The notes under the pieces: generated by a model
What the model was told of the DNA's origin: nothing
Seen by the model: the letters and a program-made list of their open reading frames with translations, nothing else
The model's database searches: none
Shown: positions 54,728 to 62,953 of the stretch, in pieces
How positions within the stretch are numbered: position 1 is the stretch's first letter
Layout: the number at the start of each line of letters is the position of its first letter
Source of the DNA: Candidatus Pelagibacterales bacterium
Lineage (GTDB): Bacteria > Pseudomonadota > Alphaproteobacteria > Pelagibacterales > AG-422-B15
Direction: 5' to 3'
NCBI GenBank assembly: GCA_028412835.1
Contig: JAONQW010000001.1
Coordinates: 75,617-139,616, forward strand
Length of the DNA: 64,000 bases
Made by a program: the position numbers and the translations under genes

Positions 54728-55495
54728 TTACGCTTTCTCTTTAATAGCAGGCTGTTCAGCAGTTTCAGTGACAACTTCATCTACCTTCTTTGTATTATCA
54801 TCAAAAGAAATATCGCCACCACTGTTGTTAATAGCTTCTCTAACTAGTCTACAATAAAGGTTTATAGATTTTCTAGAGTCATCGTTACCTGGAATTGGAT
54901 AGTCAATTAAATCAGGATCACAATTTGTATCAATAATACCAATAATTGGAATATTAAGATTTATTGCCTCAGCAATTGCAATATGCTCTAGCTTAGTATC
55001 GATAACAAAGATTAAGTCTGGCGCTTTTTGCATTTCACTTATACCACTAAGAGAGCGAACAAGTTTTGTATGTTTATTTGTTAACTTTAATATCTCTTTT
55101 TTTGTAAATTCATTATTAGGATTAGTTTTTAAGACTTCAATCTCTTTCATTTTAGTGATTGATTTTTGAATAGTTGAATAATTAGTCATCATTCCACCAA
55201 GCCATCTATGATTCACATAATACTGGTTAGTGTCTTTAGCTAAATCAGCAACTTGTTGGGCGGCTTGTTTTTTTGTTGCAACAAATAAAATCTTACCGCC
55301 TTTTGCTACAGTTTTCTGGATAGTATCTAAGGCAGTTGAAAGCATGCCCATAGTTTGAGTAAGGTCAATAATATGGACGTTTTCACGAACACTGTGAATA
55401 TACTGTTCCATTTTTGGATTCCATTTTTGCGTTTTATGACCAAAATGAACTCCACATTCGATTAATTCTTTAAGATTGAAGTTAGGTATTTCCAT
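54728..55495 (-). CDS. rpsB: 30S ribosomal protein S2
   Basis: The 255-residue protein begins LKELIECGVHFGHKTQKWNP, contains ENVHIIDLTQTMGMLSTAL near residue 36, LFVATKKQAAQQVADLAK near 69, YVNHRWLGGMMTNYSTIQKS near 93, and IGIIDTNCDPDLIDYPIPGND near 188. It has a variable acidic C-terminal tail. It leads the rpsB-tsf-pyrH-frr series. A structured leader upstream (55501-55570) can pair with its ribosome-binding site and is probably regulatory. Confidence 0.97.
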   Translation of the reverse strand: MEIPNFNLKELIECGVHFGHKTQKWNPKMEQYIHSVRENVHIIDLTQTMGMLSTALDTIQKTVAKGGKILFVATKKQAAQQVADLAKDTNQYYVNHRWLGGMMTNYSTIQKSITKMKEIEVLKTNPNNEFTKKEILKLTNKHTKLVRSLSGISEMQKAPDLIFVIDTKLEHIAIAEAINLNIPIIGIIDTNCDPDLIDYPIPGNDDSRKSINLYCRLVREAINNSGGDISFDDNTKKVDEVVTETAEQPAIKEKA

Positions 55496-55500
55496 AATGT

Positions 55501-55570
55501 ATTCTCCGGTTATCCTCGCACAGCATTTACACCCTTATCGGGACCGGACAGCCTAAGCTATCGCTATGTG
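55501..55570 (-). promoter_or_regulatory. rpsB leader RNA with pseudoknot over the ribosome-binding site
   Basis: In the transcript, CACA-UA-GC (55570-55563) pairs with GCUGUG (55524-55519), enclosing a five-pair hairpin AUAGC-UUAG-GCUGU and a small hairpin CCC-GAUAA-GGG (55542-55532). Between these hairpins CCGGU (55547-55543) is complementary to ACCGG (55510-55506), which overlaps the GGAG ribosome-binding site (55507-55504). That pairing crosses the outer stem, forming a pseudoknot. Such a fold would block initiation when stabilised, for example by S2, as known for rpsB-tsf autoregulation in gammaproteobacteria. Pairings are seen in sequence; function is inferred. Confidence 0.65.
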
Positions 55571-55583
55571 ATTTATGAACTAT

Positions 55584-55612
55584 CATTTATCTGATTAAAG
55601 AAGGTAATTCAA
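55584..55612 (-). promoter_or_regulatory. Candidate promoter for rpsB-tsf-pyrH-frr
   Basis: On the reverse strand TTGAAT (55612-55607) and TAAATG (55589-55584) are separated by 17 bases, just before the structured rpsB leader. The -10 match is poor (about 3 of 6), so this is a positional suggestion only. Confidence 0.25.
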
Positions 55613-55618
55613 TACCTT
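55601..55618 (-). terminator. Weak hairpin after dnaE
   Basis: Arms AAGGTA and TACCTT with a 6-base loop form a perfect 6-bp stem 2 bases after the dnaE stop codon, followed on the reverse strand by CTTT. It could weakly terminate dnaE transcription ahead of rpsB, but the stem is short, half AT, and lacks a full U-tract. Confidence 0.25.
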
Positions 55619-55619
55619 T

Positions 55620-58600
55620 CTAGCAAAGTTCTACACTCTCTATTTCAGGAATATTTCTAAGTTTTTCAATCAAAATATCATTGATCAGGAATTTTTCACC
55701 TATCTTTATAGTTTTTCCGTCAAATATTAATAGAATTGTTCCCTCTCCCTCAACAATCTCCATCTCTTTGATGGCTTGAACTGCCTGTATTGAATTGGTA
55801 ACTATTTTAATTTTCTTATTAAGAGGCTTTGAAGGACTATTTTCATTAAATTTTACTATATCATCGAGATTGTATACTTTTTTTATTTCAACCCTTGTTT
55901 GCCCATTGTCTTCAGTAAAATCTGCACCAACAACATAAGATTGGCCAACAATTAACATGTCCCGATATTTTCTCAAATTTGCTTCAAAAATAATTCCTTC
56001 ATAAATAGAACTAGTATCAGAAAAGTTTAAAAAAGCGTAAGCATTACCACGAGCAGATCTCTTTTCTTTTTTAGCCAATAAAGTTCCTGCTACTAAAATA
56101 TTTTTACTATTTTGTATCTCCTTAGATTTGAGAATTGTCATATATTCTCTTACATTATTATTTATTAAATTATTAGTGTATGCGGCAAGTGGATGGCCAG
56201 AAAAATAAAAACCAACTATTTGAAACTCTTTAATAAGTTTTGTTGCCTCTGACCATTTTTCTGTTTTTAAAAAATCAAATTCAAAAGAACCAGTATTACC
56301 AAATATATCGCCTTGATTACTATCAGTTTTAATATTGAAATCTTTTATAGCTTTAACAATTTCATTTGATTGATTGAATATATCTTCTCTTTTAATACCA
56401 AGCTCGTCAAAAACTCCTGCACAAGCTAAAGCTTCAAGTGTTTTTTTATTTGCAATTGAGCCACTTACACGTCCTAAAAAGTTATTAAAAGACGAAAATA
56501 ATCCACCTTTATTTCTTTCTTCTATTAATTCTTTCATTGACTCGATACCAACATTCTTGATTGCACCAAGAGCATATTTAATACCATTATCATCAGTTAC
56601 AAAATAAACGTCAGAGGTATTAATGTTGGGTGAATATAATTTTATTTTCATCCTAGACAATTCCTGTTGAAATGTAGCTAGTTTATCAGTGTTATTTATA
56701 TCTAACGTCATCGAGGCAGCAAAAAATTCAAGTGGATAGTGCGTCTTAAGATATGCAGTTTGAAATGAAATCAAACCATATGCAGCAGCATGGCTTTTAT
56801 TAAATCCATAATCAGCAAACTTTGCTAATAAATCAAAAATATTTTGCGCTTCATTGTCTTTAATTCCATTTTCTATGCATCCAGAAACAAATCTTTTTCT
56901 TTGGTCCTTCATCTCTTTTTGTATCTTTTTACCCATTGCTCGTCTTAATAGATCCGCTTCACCATCTGAATAACCAGATAACTCCCTAGCAACACCCATT
57001 ACTTGCTCTTGATAAACAATCACACCATAAGTTTCTTTTAAAATATTCTCTAGTCTTGGATGAAGATACTCAGGTTTTTCTCTTCCATGCTTTCTTTCAA
57101 TGTATGTTGGTATATTCTGCATTGGACCCGGCCTGTATAATGCAACTAGAGCAATAATATCTTCAAGTGCATCTGGTGTCATTTGCCTTAAGGTCTCTTG
57201 CATACCAGGACTTTCTAATTGAAAAATTCCTGTTGTTTCGCCACTACTCAAAAAATCAAATGTTTTTAAGTCTGTGAGATCAATCTTATTAATATCAAAA
57301 TCAATTCCTTGATTAGTTATTAACTGAACGCAATTATCTATGAGAGTAAGAGTTTTAAGTCCAAGAAAATCAAATTTTACGAGACCTGCTTTTTCAACAT
57401 GCTTCATATCAAATTGTGTTAGATATGTTTTAGTGTCTGGATCACTATACAACGGAACATCTTTAAATATTTCATCTTTTGAAATAACAACACCTGCAGC
57501 GTGAATTGATGTATGTCTTTTTAAACCCTCAAGTCTTAATGCAATATCTAGAAGCTTTTCTACTTTTTCATCATTATTAGCCTCTTCGGATATTTTGGGC
57601 TCATTATCTATGGATTCTTGTAAAGTTAATGGTCTAGAGGGATCGAATGGAATTAATTTACACAAATAGTCAACCTGACCATACGGAATGCCCAATACTC
57701 TTCCAACATCTCTTAATACAGCTCTAGCTTGTAATTTTCCAAAAGTAATAATTTGAGCAACTTGATTTTCGCCATATTTTTTAGAAACATAATCTAAAAC
57801 TTCGTCGCGTCTATCTCGGCAAAAATCTATATCAAGATCCGGCATGGAAACTCTTTCTGGGTTAAGAAACCTTTCAAATATTAACCCAAATTTAATTGGA
57901 TCAATGTCTGTTATGTCTAGTACCCAAGCAACTAAAGAGCCAGCCCCAGAGCCTCTTCCAGGACCTACTGGTATCTTATTATTTTTTGACCATTTTATGA
58001 AGTCTGCAACAATCAGAAAGTATCCTGAATATTTCATATTAATAATGATATCTAATTCTTTTTGGAGCCGATCATGATAGTTTTTCGAAATTTCATCCTT
58101 TGACTCAACTATACTTTCAATATTAAATTTAAATTCTAAGCGTCTTTGTAAGCCTTTCTTTGCATCTTCAATAAGGATATCATTTTCAGACTTATCTTTC
58201 GTAGAAAAATTTGGAAGAGTTGGTTCCTTTGGTTGAGGTCTTGAGGAACATCGTTTTGCGATTTCAATAGTGTTTTGAATTGCCTCTGGTAAATCAATAA
58301 ATGTTTCTAACATTTCTTCAGATGATTTAAAGTATGTTTCTTTAGGAAATTTTTGTCTATTTGCTTGAGAGAGATATTCTTTTTTATCAATACATAATAG
58401 TGCTTCATGAGCATTATAATAATCAGGGTTTTCAAAGCAAACCTCATTAGTTGCAACTAATGGAATTTCATTTTGATAAGATAATTTTAAAAGTAATTTC
58501 TCTGATTGAATTTGAACCGGATCTCCAATTCTTTGAATTTCAATATACATATTACTATTAAATTCATCTTTAATATTATTAAGTAAACTATTAGCCCAGT

Positions 58601-59060
58601 CATATTTGTTATGAAAAAGTAGATTATTAAAAATATTTTCATAGCCACCTGTAAGTAAAATTAGACCTTCCTTATGAGTAAAAAGCTGTTCCAAAGTAAT
58701 AAAAGCATTATCAGATGAGTGTTGCGTATAAGATATAGAATTCAAATATAATAAATTTTCATAACCTCTATCATTTTTAGAAAGAAGATTAATACAGAAG
58801 TAATTGTTGGAATCATTCTCTGGGTCAATAACGTATTGGTTTGGTGTTTTAATTCTTATTTTTGCACCAATGATGGGTTGAATTCCAGCCTTAGAAATAG
58901 TTTCAGAAAACTCCAATGCACCGAATAAATTGTTATTATCAGTCACTGCAATTGCAGGCATATTATTATCTGCGCACAAGTCTGCGATTTTTTGTATTGT
59001 TAAAGCTCCCTCAGATAGTGAATAGTCACTTTTTGTGTTTAAATGAATAAAATCGTTCAA
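55620..59060 (-). CDS. dnaE: DNA polymerase III alpha subunit
   Basis: The 1146-residue replicative polymerase has an N-terminal PHP domain (1 to about 270), the C-family polymerase core with GPGRGSGAGSLVAWVLDITD near residue 363, catalytic aspartates in MPDLDIDFCRDRRDEV near 401, QVAQIITFGKLQARAVLRDVGRV near 430 and ALYRPGPMQNIPTYI near 636. After these come the helix-hairpin-helix and OB-fold (about 985-1065). PHP motif I reads HLNTKSDYS, without the metal-binding histidines. It overlaps lolD by 4 bp. Proofreading must come from a separate DnaQ, not in the window. Confidence 0.96.
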   Translation of the reverse strand: MNDFIHLNTKSDYSLSEGALTIQKIADLCADNNMPAIAVTDNNNLFGALEFSETISKAGIQPIIGAKIRIKTPNQYVIDPENDSNNYFCINLLSKNDRGYENLLYLNSISYTQHSSDNAFITLEQLFTHKEGLILLTGGYENIFNNLLFHNKYDWANSLLNNIKDEFNSNMYIEIQRIGDPVQIQSEKLLLKLSYQNEIPLVATNEVCFENPDYYNAHEALLCIDKKEYLSQANRQKFPKETYFKSSEEMLETFIDLPEAIQNTIEIAKRCSSRPQPKEPTLPNFSTKDKSENDILIEDAKKGLQRRLEFKFNIESIVESKDEISKNYHDRLQKELDIIINMKYSGYFLIVADFIKWSKNNKIPVGPGRGSGAGSLVAWVLDITDIDPIKFGLIFERFLNPERVSMPDLDIDFCRDRRDEVLDYVSKKYGENQVAQIITFGKLQARAVLRDVGRVLGIPYGQVDYLCKLIPFDPSRPLTLQESIDNEPKISEEANNDEKVEKLLDIALRLEGLKRHTSIHAAGVVISKDEIFKDVPLYSDPDTKTYLTQFDMKHVEKAGLVKFDFLGLKTLTLIDNCVQLITNQGIDFDINKIDLTDLKTFDFLSSGETTGIFQLESPGMQETLRQMTPDALEDIIALVALYRPGPMQNIPTYIERKHGREKPEYLHPRLENILKETYGVIVYQEQVMGVARELSGYSDGEADLLRRAMGKKIQKEMKDQRKRFVSGCIENGIKDNEAQNIFDLLAKFADYGFNKSHAAAYGLISFQTAYLKTHYPLEFFAASMTLDINNTDKLATFQQELSRMKIKLYSPNINTSDVYFVTDDNGIKYALGAIKNVGIESMKELIEERNKGGLFSSFNNFLGRVSGSIANKKTLEALACAGVFDELGIKREDIFNQSNEIVKAIKDFNIKTDSNQGDIFGNTGSFEFDFLKTEKWSEATKLIKEFQIVGFYFSGHPLAAYTNNLINNNVREYMTILKSKEIQNSKNILVAGTLLAKKEKRSARGNAYAFLNFSDTSSIYEGIIFEANLRKYRDMLIVGQSYVVGADFTEDNGQTRVEIKKVYNLDDIVKFNENSPSKPLNKKIKIVTNSIQAVQAIKEMEIVEGEGTILLIFDGKTIKIGEKFLINDILIEKLRNIPEIESVELC

Positions 59061-59725
59061 TTTTTAGTTCCTATCTCAAGTTTTTTATTAGCTAGAGATG
59101 CTAAACTAAGGTTGTGGGTAGCCATAACAATTGCACAACTTTTATTTTGTGAATATTTCATAAGATAGTCAAATACATTGTTAGATGTATCATGGTCTAA
59201 GTTCCCAGTTGGCTCGTCAGCAATAACAATGTCAGGATTATTTATAAGAGCTCGAGCAATAGCTACTCTTTGTTGTTCTCCACCAGATAAATCTTTTGGG
59301 GTATGTTTAAATCTATTAGATAAGCCAAAACTATTTAACATTTCTTTACTATTTTCATACGCTTCCTTCTTTGAATAACCTTGTAATAATAAGGGGAGCG
59401 CAACATTTTCAGTTATATTAAAGTCATCAAATAAATTATTAGACTGGTAAACAAAGCCTAGATGTTGAAGCCGTAGATTGTCTTTTTTAACTTCATTAAA
59501 GTTAGATATATCATTATTAAAATATAAAATATTTCCTGATTCAAAATTGTCAATTAATCCAAGTATATTTAATAAAGTTGTTTTACCAGACCCGGACGGA
59601 CCTGTAATTGCAAAAAAATCTCCTCTATTTATAGTTAATGAAAAATTTGAAAGTACTTTAATTTCAATATCACCTTGCGAATAAGATTTAGAAATATTAT
59701 TTACTTTAATTAATACATCAGACAT
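59057..59725 (-). CDS. lolD: Lipoprotein-releasing ABC transporter ATPase LolD
   Basis: The 222-residue ABC ATPase has Walker A GPSGSGKTTLLN near residue 42, the Q-loop QSNNLFDDFNITENVALPLL near 89, the signature LSGGEQQRVAIARAL near 145 and Walker B IVIADEPTGNLD near 166. LolD powers extraction of outer-membrane lipoproteins from the inner membrane with the LolC/E-type subunit encoded just upstream (8-bp overlap). Confidence 0.95.
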   Translation of the reverse strand: MSDVLIKVNNISKSYSQGDIEIKVLSNFSLTINRGDFFAITGPSGSGKTTLLNILGLIDNFESGNILYFNNDISNFNEVKKDNLRLQHLGFVYQSNNLFDDFNITENVALPLLLQGYSKKEAYENSKEMLNSFGLSNRFKHTPKDLSGGEQQRVAIARALINNPDIVIADEPTGNLDHDTSNNVFDYLMKYSQNKSCAIVMATHNLSLASLANKKLEIGTKN

Positions 59726-60956
59726 TTTTTAAGATTCCTTTAATTTCAAGTCTTGAAGCGGCATATGAAGGATAGATTGTTGCAAGTATAGACACTAAAA
59801 TAGAAAATATAAATATATAAACAACTTGGATTAATTGCATATCAGTTGGAATTTGATCGATATAATAGAGCTGTGGTGGAAATAAATTGAGACCAAATTG
59901 GCTATTCAATATTGATCTTATATTTTCTAAATTAACAGTAATTAAATAGCCAATAACTGTTCCTATAATTGTACCTGATATGCCTACTACAGAACCAATT
60001 AAAAGAAATATTCTCATTATTCCAGAACGACTTATTCCAATTGTTCTCATTATAGCTATTTCTTTAGTTTTATTTTTTACAAGTATGAATAAACTTGTAA
60101 CTACATTGAAGGCGGCAATAAGAATAATTAATGAAAGTATTATAAACATAACTGTCCTTTCGACTTTCAATGCTTCAAAGTAAGTACTATTAACTTCTTT
60201 CCAATCTCTTATTAAATATTCACCAACTGGATAGTTTTTAATTAATTTCAGCTTAGTTTCTTTGAGATTGTTAGGATCAAGTAAGTGAATTTCTATTATT
60301 GAAACTTTATTTTTATTACTGGTTAAATCTTGGCCATTTTTAAGAGATATTATTGTAAAGTTGCTATCATACTCGCTCATACCAGTATGAAATGTTCCCG
60401 AGACTTCAAATTCTTTAGACTTAGGTAATGAGCCAAATGGTGTTGATATTGTTTGAGTAGAATACAGTTTTATCTTTGACCCCAAATTCAACCCAAGTTT
60501 TGTGGCCAAAGTATCACCAATAATGATGCAATCACAATCTAGCGGCAGTATTTTTGATGAATTTAAATTTTCGTAGATTAATTCATAGTTAGATAAGTTG
60601 ATTGGATTAATTGCTTTTACCAAAACACCATTATTTTGATTTTTTGAAATCATTAATGATTGAAATGTTATATTGGGATCAACAAATTCTATATTAGTAA
60701 ATTCATCTATATTAAATTGGTAATTTTCAATATTTGACTCAAATTTACTGATATATAGATGACCATTAAATCCAATAATTCTTTTTTGCAGCTCGATCTT
60801 GAAGCCATTCATTACTGACATAACAATTATGAGTGTTGCTACGCCTATTGCAATACCGATAAATGAAAACCATGAAATTATTGATAACAAGCCATCAGAT
60901 CGCAATGGTTTGAGATATTTAAAAGCTACAAATCTTTCAAAATAGTTAAATGGCAC
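59718..60956 (-). CDS. lolC: Lipoprotein-releasing ABC transporter permease (LolC/E type)
   Basis: The 412-residue permease has the LolC/E start (FERFVAFKYLKPLRSDGLLS, residues 5-24), one membrane helix near 26-49 (IGIAIGVATLIIVMSVMNGF), a periplasmic MacB-like domain (about 50-255), and three C-terminal FtsX helices with KNKTKEIAIMRTIGISRSGIM near 294. Only one LolC/E-type gene is present beside lolD, so it may act as a homodimer (LolF-like), as suggested for many alphaproteobacteria. It is 6 bases downstream of proS. Confidence 0.92.
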   Translation of the reverse strand: MPFNYFERFVAFKYLKPLRSDGLLSIISWFSFIGIAIGVATLIIVMSVMNGFKIELQKRIIGFNGHLYISKFESNIENYQFNIDEFTNIEFVDPNITFQSLMISKNQNNGVLVKAINPINLSNYELIYENLNSSKILPLDCDCIIIGDTLATKLGLNLGSKIKLYSTQTISTPFGSLPKSKEFEVSGTFHTGMSEYDSNFTIISLKNGQDLTSNKNKVSIIEIHLLDPNNLKETKLKLIKNYPVGEYLIRDWKEVNSTYFEALKVERTVMFIILSLIILIAAFNVVTSLFILVKNKTKEIAIMRTIGISRSGIMRIFLLIGSVVGISGTIIGTVIGYLITVNLENIRSILNSQFGLNLFPPQLYYIDQIPTDMQLIQVVYIFIFSILVSILATIYPSYAASRLEIKGILKNV

Positions 60957-60962
60957 AGTTGT

Positions 60963-62285
60963 TTAATTGTTATTAATCTTACTTATAGTCTCGCTAATAT
61001 TGATAATTTCAGTTTGACCTGTCTTTCTGTCTTTAATTTCAATAGTTTTATCTATAACACTATTCTTTCCAAAGATAATTTGCTTTGGTAGTCCGATTAA
61101 ATCCATTCGAGAAAATTTTGCACCAGGGCTATCGTCTTTGTCATCATAAAGTGTTTCAATTCCTGCCTTGTTAAGTGTTTGATATATCTGTTCACACATA
61201 GAAACAGCCTCTGGATCTTTAATTTTTAAATTAATAAGTCCGATAGCGAACGGGGTCACTGCATCTGGCCATATAATTCCATTATCATCGTGTGAAGATT
61301 CTATAATAGCTCCCACTAATCTTGAAATACCAATTCCATATGAACCCATATGCACTGGGACTGTTTTACCATTTGAATTTAAAACGTTAGCTTTCATTGG
61401 TTCTGAATATTTAGAAGAGAAATTAAAAATATGACCTACTTCAATACCTTTAGTATTGCTTTGAAATTCTTTTGGAACTTCTTTACTAAATTCATCTTTG
61501 GAATATTTATCATCCGCAGCGGCGTAAAGATTTTGATATGAGACAACTATTTCAGATAAGTCGCTTGAATAATCAAGATTCTTGTCAACATTCATGAGTT
61601 CTAAGATTCTCTTGTCATAATAAATATCACTTTCCCCAGTTTCAGAAATGATGACAAATTCATGAGACATGTCACCTCCAATTGGTCCCGTATCAGCAGC
61701 CATAGGTATAGCTTTGAGCCCAAGGCGTTCAAATGTTTTTAAATAGCAAACAAAAAATTTGTTATATGATGTTCTTGATGAATCCATATCCAAATCAAAT
61801 GAATATGCATCTTTCATGAGAAACTCTCTCCCCCGCATTACTCCAAATCTTGGTCTTAGTTCATCTCTAAACTTCCATTGAATATGATAAAGATGACTTG
61901 GTAATTCTTTATATGATTTGACTGCTCGTCTAAAAATATCAGTAACCTGCTCTTCGTTTGTAGGTCCGTATAACATTTCACGGCCTTGACGATCATTTAT
62001 ACGCAACATCTCCTTACCATAATCATCATATCTGCCACTTTCTTTCCATATATCAGCAGGTTGAATTGTTGGCATTAAGATTTCATTTACACCAGCAGCA
62101 TCTTGTTCTTCACGCACAATATTTTCTATTTTTTTTAGAACTTTGAGTCCTAAAGGCAGCCATGAATATATACCTGAACTTGATTGACTGATCATGCCAG
62201 CACGTAACATATACTTATGAGATACAATCTCAGCATCAGCAGGAGTTTCTTTTAATACTGGTAAAAAATAATTACTTAACTTCAT
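60963..62285 (-). CDS. proS: Prolyl-tRNA synthetase (short form)
   Basis: The 440-residue class II synthetase has motif 1 around [27 protein letters not shown] (residues 46-72), motif 2 with [20 protein letters not shown] near 133, the [14 protein letters not shown] segment near 198, and motif 3 with [14 protein letters not shown] near 318, plus the C-terminal anticodon-binding domain. The length shows that the editing INS domain of longer ProS is missing, as in most alphaproteobacteria. It overlaps the DUF1467 gene by 14 bp. Confidence 0.96.
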   Translation of the reverse strand: MKLSNYFLPVLKETPADAEIVSHKYMLRAGMISQSSSGIYSWLPLGLKVLKKIENIVREEQDAAGVNEILMPTIQPADIWKESGRYDDYGKEMLRINDRQGREMLYGPTNEEQVTDIFRRAVKSYKELPSHLYHIQWKFRDELRPRFGVMRGREFLMKDAYSFDLDMDSSRTSYNKFFVCYLKTFERLGLKAIPMAADTGPIGGDMSHEFVIISETGESDIYYDKRILELMNVDKNLDYSSDLSEIVVSYQNLYAAADDKYSKDEFSKEVPKEFQSNTKGIEVGHIFNFSSKYSEPMKANVLNSNGKTVPVHMGSYGIGISRLVGAIIESSHDDNGIIWPDAVTPFAIGLINLKIKDPEAVSMCEQIYQTLNKAGIETLYDDKDDSPGAKFSRMDLIGLPKQIIFGKNSVIDKTIEIKDRKTGQTEIINISETISKINNN

Positions 62286-62541
62286 TCGAATAAAATATGT
62301 CTAAAATATAAAGTAAAAGACCCTGATCTTTTAAAAATATATACATAATAGACCATATTATGATCGAAATGATAGTAGTGATCAAAAATTTCTTAAATAT
62401 TTGTGGATTACTAGGGGCACCGGTATCATTGCCACCTTCGACGATTTTTTCTGCAGTATCACTAATATTTAAAGGTAGAACAATAAAAAGTAATAACCAC
62501 CATATTAATAAGAATAGGATAATAGACCCAGCAATACCCAA
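62272..62541 (-). CDS. DUF1467 membrane protein
   Basis: The 89-residue protein has two hydrophobic helices (about residues 5-25 and 52-80), the conserved [15 protein letters not shown] stretch near residue 9 and a [20 protein letters not shown] middle. That matches DUF1467 proteins, which lie between mce and proS in alphaproteobacteria. No biochemical role is known to me. It overlaps proS by 14 bp and is 2 bases downstream of mce. Confidence 0.88.
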   Translation of the reverse strand: MGIAGSIILFLLIWWLLLFIVLPLNISDTAEKIVEGGNDTGAPSNPQIFKKFLITTIISIIIWSIMYIFLKDQGLLLYILDIFYSNEVK

Positions 62542-62543
62542 TG

Positions 62544-62948
62544 TTAAACTTCTTCTAGCTCAATTAAAGTGCCATTACAGTCTTTGGGATGAAGGAACAC
62601 AACAGGCTTGCCATGTGCACCAATTTTAGGCTTACCAGTTCCAGTAATTGCCACCTCATGCTCATTTAGTTTTTCTATAGCAGTATTAATATCTTCAACC
62701 TCAATACAAATATGATGCATTCCACCTTTAGGGTTTTTTGCCACAAAATTACTAATTGGTGAGTCTTCACCAAGTTCTTCAAGAAGCTCTATTTTAGTAT
62801 TTCCAAGATCAATAAAAACAGTTGAAACTCCATGATCAGGTTGCTCAACTACCTCAGATACTTTTGCACCAAAAATTTCTTTATACTGTTTGGCAGCAGC
62901 CTTAATATCTGGAACAGCAATTGCAATATGATTTAGTTTTCCAAGCAT
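62544..62948 (-). CDS. mce: Methylmalonyl-CoA epimerase
   Basis: The 134-residue VOC-fold protein has metal ligands in LNHIAIAVPDI (His near residue 7), GMHHICIEVEDINTAIEKL near 76-94 and the C-terminal NGTLIELEEV glutamate. It converts (S)- and (R)-methylmalonyl-CoA in propionate metabolism. Methylmalonyl-CoA mutase and propionyl-CoA carboxylase are not in the window; the location beside rnj and DUF1467 is conserved in alphaproteobacteria, so context adds little about flux. Confidence 0.92.
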   Translation of the reverse strand: MLGKLNHIAIAVPDIKAAAKQYKEIFGAKVSEVVEQPDHGVSTVFIDLGNTKIELLEELGEDSPISNFVAKNPKGGMHHICIEVEDINTAIEKLNEHEVAITGTGKPKIGAHGKPVVFLHPKDCNGTLIELEEV

Positions 62949-62953
62949 AGTTT

